Of a DNA stretch of 23,254 nucleotides, positions 23,119 through 23,254 are shown in pieces. The notes under the pieces are model-generated. The model had not been told where the DNA came from. It was given only the letters and a program-made list of their open reading frames with translations, and did no database searches. Each line of letters begins with the position of its first letter. Position 1 is the first letter of the stretch. The stretch is from Alysiella sp. (GTDB lineage Bacteria > Pseudomonadota > Gammaproteobacteria > Burkholderiales > Neisseriaceae), in assembly GCF_030525755.1 (NCBI RefSeq), contig NZ_JAUNEC010000026.1:1-23254 (forward strand), written 5' to 3'. The translations under genes were made by a program, and so were the position numbers.

Positions 23119-23228
23119 CCCCAAGTTAGGGGTAAATTGTAACAGTATCTTTGTCATCAAGACATCATCTCAAACACAAGGCTTAATCGCCCCTAACTAA
23201 AATCCATACCGATTTTAAAGTTAGGGGC
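23119..23228 (+). promoter_or_regulatory. Candidate cis-regulatory leader with alternative hairpins
   Basis: GCCCCTAACT-AAAATC (23189-23204) pairs with GATTTT-AA-AGTTAGGGGC (23211-23228): 16 pairs with a two-base bulge and a six-base loop. The right arm contains AGGGG, the Shine-Dalgarno of the ATG at 23236. A second AAGTTAGGGG at 23123-23132 can pair with the same left arm (nine bases, AGTTAGGGG with CCCCTAACT), which would free the ribosome site. It also forms its own CCCC-AAGTTA-GGGG mini-hairpin. This is the layout of a translational switch, but no ligand family is recognised. Confidence 0.5.
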
Positions 23229-23235
23229 TTTAATT

Positions 23236-23254
23236 ATGTCATCAAATTTCAACT
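23236..23254 (+). CDS. First codons of a gene cut by the right edge
   Basis: ATG at 23236 follows AGGGG by nine bases and opens a frame (MSSNFN) with no stop before the window ends. Product unknown. It is listed because the ribosome site and the start codon agree and a structured leader precedes it. Confidence 0.45.

Noticed and set aside
1..23254. CRISPR array, tRNA, rRNA or complete insertion sequence
   Set aside because: No regularly spaced direct repeats, no cloverleaf or rRNA-like stretch and no transposase frame were seen on either strand.

Overview
The window is chromosomal DNA of a member of the Neisseriaceae, most like Simonsiella or a close relative such as Alysiella, Conchiformibius or Kingella. 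The main evidence is the DNA uptake sequence (DUS). The 12-mer AGGCTGCCTGAA, the dialect described for Simonsiella, recurs on both strands in intergenic inverted pairs and inside genes. The single-base variant AGGCAGCCTGAA (Kingella dialect) is also common. The gene content (leuD, pta, an AsmA-like protein, hslR, rph, dapC, def, yhbY, cysE, nqrM) fits a betaproteobacterial core genome. No rRNA, tRNA, CRISPR array or intact insertion sequence was seen. The species call is inference from DUS dialect and gene families.

Layout. Positions 1-142 hold the 3' end of an unidentified gene. A large helical orphan protein follows (374-2140, +). Next comes a long minus-strand block: leuD, a 49-codon lipoprotein gene, pta, an AsmA-like gene, hslR, an uncharacterised 217-residue protein, two membrane proteins whose genes touch, rph, dapC and def. 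From 12331 a secreted LysM protein runs on the plus strand, divergent from def. It meets an RDD membrane protein and yhbY on the minus strand at a strong shared hairpin. From 14680 to the end everything is plus strand: cysE, a RidA-family gene, an MltD-like lytic transglycosylase with LysM repeats, an MMPL/RND-type exporter, a flavin-dependent halogenase-like oxidoreductase, nqrM, and the first codons of a gene cut by the right edge.

Functional themes are central metabolism (leucine, acetyl phosphate, lysine/diaminopimelate and cysteine biosynthesis), RNA and translation housekeeping (Rph, YhbY, Hsp15, peptide deformylase) and the cell envelope (LysM protein, MltD, AsmA). The exporter plus halogenase-like pair resembles parts of aryl-polyene-type lipid pigment loci, but no polyketide-type synthase genes are visible here.

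The most interesting non-gene signals are these. (1) A leader at 23119-23238 in which the Shine-Dalgarno sequence of the last gene lies in a strong hairpin with an upstream competing copy. (2) Unusually dense DUS copies inside the exporter gene. (3) DUS copies used as protein C-termini and stop codons. (4) Near-palindromic 15-mers that read as one DUS dialect on each strand. (5) A 78-bp MITE-like repeat with a decayed relative near ridA, in a stretch where the DUS-like motifs are all off-dialect.
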